6,824 nucleotides of DNA from JBBAEA01 sp041656175 (GTDB lineage Bacteria; Myxococcota_A; Bradymonadia; UBA4248). This document shows positions 6,065 through 6,824 of the stretch, one piece after another (within the stretch, counting starts at the first letter, position 1; every line of letters starts with the position of its first letter). The notes under the pieces were generated by a model. It worked only from the letters and a program-made list of their open reading frames with translations. It searched no databases and was not told the origin of the DNA. Both the position numbers and the translations under genes were made by a program. The stretch is from contig JBBAEA010000165.1 of NCBI GenBank assembly GCA_041656175.1, forward strand, positions 1 through 6,824, written 5' to 3'.

Positions 6065-6079
6065 ATTTTCTCCTCCTTA
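6065..6079 (-). promoter_or_regulatory. Shine-Dalgarno of the phosphotransferase gene overlapping the adhE stop codon
   Basis: On the minus strand the sequence TAAGGAGGAG (6079-6070) holds both the adhE stop codon TAA and a near-perfect anti-16S core, five bases before the ATG at 6064. Ribosomes ending adhE therefore finish on the next gene's binding site, which suggests one mRNA and coupled translation. Confidence 0.8.
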
Positions 6080-6824
6080 GACCTTGACTTGGGTGTTGTA
6101 GTAGGCGTTTTTGTACATCTGCTTAATTTCGCGCATGAGCGGGTAGCGCGGGTTTGCGCCTGTGCACTGGTCATCGAAGGCTTGAGCGGTCATTTCGTCG
6201 AGGCTATCGATGAAGGTTTTCTCGTCAATGCCGTAATCCTTTATACACTTTTTAATACCCACTTTTACCTTTAAATCTTCGATGGCCTTGATAAGGTTTT
6301 TGAGTGATTCCTCATTGTTTTTTCCTTTTATTCCAAGGTATTCGGCGATTTCTGCATAGCGCGCCAAGGTGTGGGGGTGATCGTACTGGGAGAAGGTTCC
6401 CATTTTAGGCGGGTTTTCGACAGCGTTAAAGCGCATAACCTCGCTGATCATAAGCGCGTTCGCGACACCGTGTGCTAAGTTATGGAAGGCACCGAGTTTG
6501 TGCGCCATGGAGTGGCATACCCCAAGGAAAGCGTTTGCGAAAGCCATACCTGCGATCGTAGCGGCATTTGCCATCTTTTCGCGTGCGACGGGATCGTTGG
6601 GTCCGTTGTCGTAGGCGCGAGGTAGGTAGTCAAAGATCATCTTGATGGCGCGTAGCGCTAAGGCGTCAGTGTAGTCAGTGGCGAGCATGGATGCGTAAGC
6701 TTCGAGACTGTGGGTAAGCGCGTCGATGCCCGAAGCGCTCGTTAAGCCCTTAGGCGCTGTCATGTGCAAATCCGCGTCGACTATGGCCATATGTGGCATG
6801 AGTTGGTAGTCTGCAAGCGGATAT
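6077..6824 (-). CDS. adhE: Bifunctional aldehyde-alcohol dehydrogenase AdhE, C-terminal Fe-ADH portion (5' end outside window)
   Basis: AdhE reduces acetyl-CoA to acetaldehyde and then ethanol with NADH in the cytoplasm; only the alcohol dehydrogenase end is visible. The frame stays open to the window edge and reads YPLADYQL just before the first visible Met (codon at 6797-6799), matching the usual AdhE text there, so that Met is internal. Counting from it, the iron ligands expected for the family are all present: D26 and H30 (GIDALTHSLEAY), H96 (GVCHSMAHKLG) and H110 (LAHGVANALM). The end carries the typical DDQCTGANPRYPL motif and stops at NTQVKV, without the Lys/Ala-rich tail of the E. coli protein. 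Roughly the last quarter of a ~870-residue protein is seen. The N-terminal aldehyde dehydrogenase half is not visible, so a stand-alone Fe-ADH is formally possible, but similarity to AdhE is close. It is the first visible gene of a tight group with the phosphotransferase and ferredoxin. Confidence 0.95.
   Translation of the reverse strand, partial: YPLADYQLMPHMAIVDADLHMTAPKGLTSASGIDALTHSLEAYASMLATDYTDALALRAIKMIFDYLPRAYDNGPNDPVAREKMANAATIAGMAFANAFLGVCHSMAHKLGAFHNLAHGVANALMISEVMRFNAVENPPKMGTFSQYDHPHTLARYAEIAEYLGIKGKNNEESLKNLIKAIEDLKVKVGIKKCIKDYGIDEKTFIDSLDEMTAQAFDDQCTGANPRYPLMREIKQMYKNAYYNTQVKV

Overview
The window looks like chromosome of an anaerobic, fermentative bacterium, most likely an uncultured member of the Bacillota (Clostridia-like). 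This is inferred from gene content: two different [FeFe]-hydrogenase-family proteins, a SpoIIE/PP2C-type phosphatase paired with a PAS-containing hydrogenase, a bifunctional AdhE and AGGAGG-type ribosome binding sites. No rRNA or other species-level marker is present. All six genes lie on the minus strand, so transcription runs from high to low coordinates.

Layout in transcription order. (1) 6824-6077: C-terminal iron-dependent alcohol dehydrogenase part of AdhE, cut by the window edge. (2) 6064-5315: an APH/choline-kinase-fold phosphotransferase whose Shine-Dalgarno overlaps the adhE stop codon. (3) 5302-5060: an 80-residue thioredoxin-like [2Fe-2S] ferredoxin, 12 nt further on. These three look like one operon. 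(4) 5059-4846: an intergenic region filled by a 147-bp palindromic element. (5) 4845-3169: a group C (putative sensory) [FeFe]-hydrogenase, HydS, with two N-terminal [4Fe-4S] motifs, an H-cluster domain, another four-Cys Fe-S motif and a PAS domain. (6) 3176-2001: a SpoIIE-family phosphatase overlapping hydS by 8 nt. (7) 2000-1591: 410 bp without a convincing gene, holding a 145-bp palindromic element. (8) 1590-169: a group B monomeric [FeFe]-hydrogenase. (9) 168-1: a hairpin-rich tail.

Functionally the locus joins ways of disposing of fermentation electrons (ethanol via AdhE, H2 via the group B enzyme) to a likely redox or H2 sensing pair (HydS and SpoIIE). A kinase-fold protein and a small ferredoxin sit upstream. 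A kinase/phosphatase circuit is inference, not shown by the sequence.

The most unusual signal is non-coding. The palindromic elements at 1656-1800 and 4880-5026 are two copies of one element in opposite orientation, each just upstream of a hydrogenase gene. Their arms and apical loop are recognisably the same. About half of the base pairs in the apical 12-13 bp stem differ, and every difference is compensated on the other side, so pairing is perfect in both copies.
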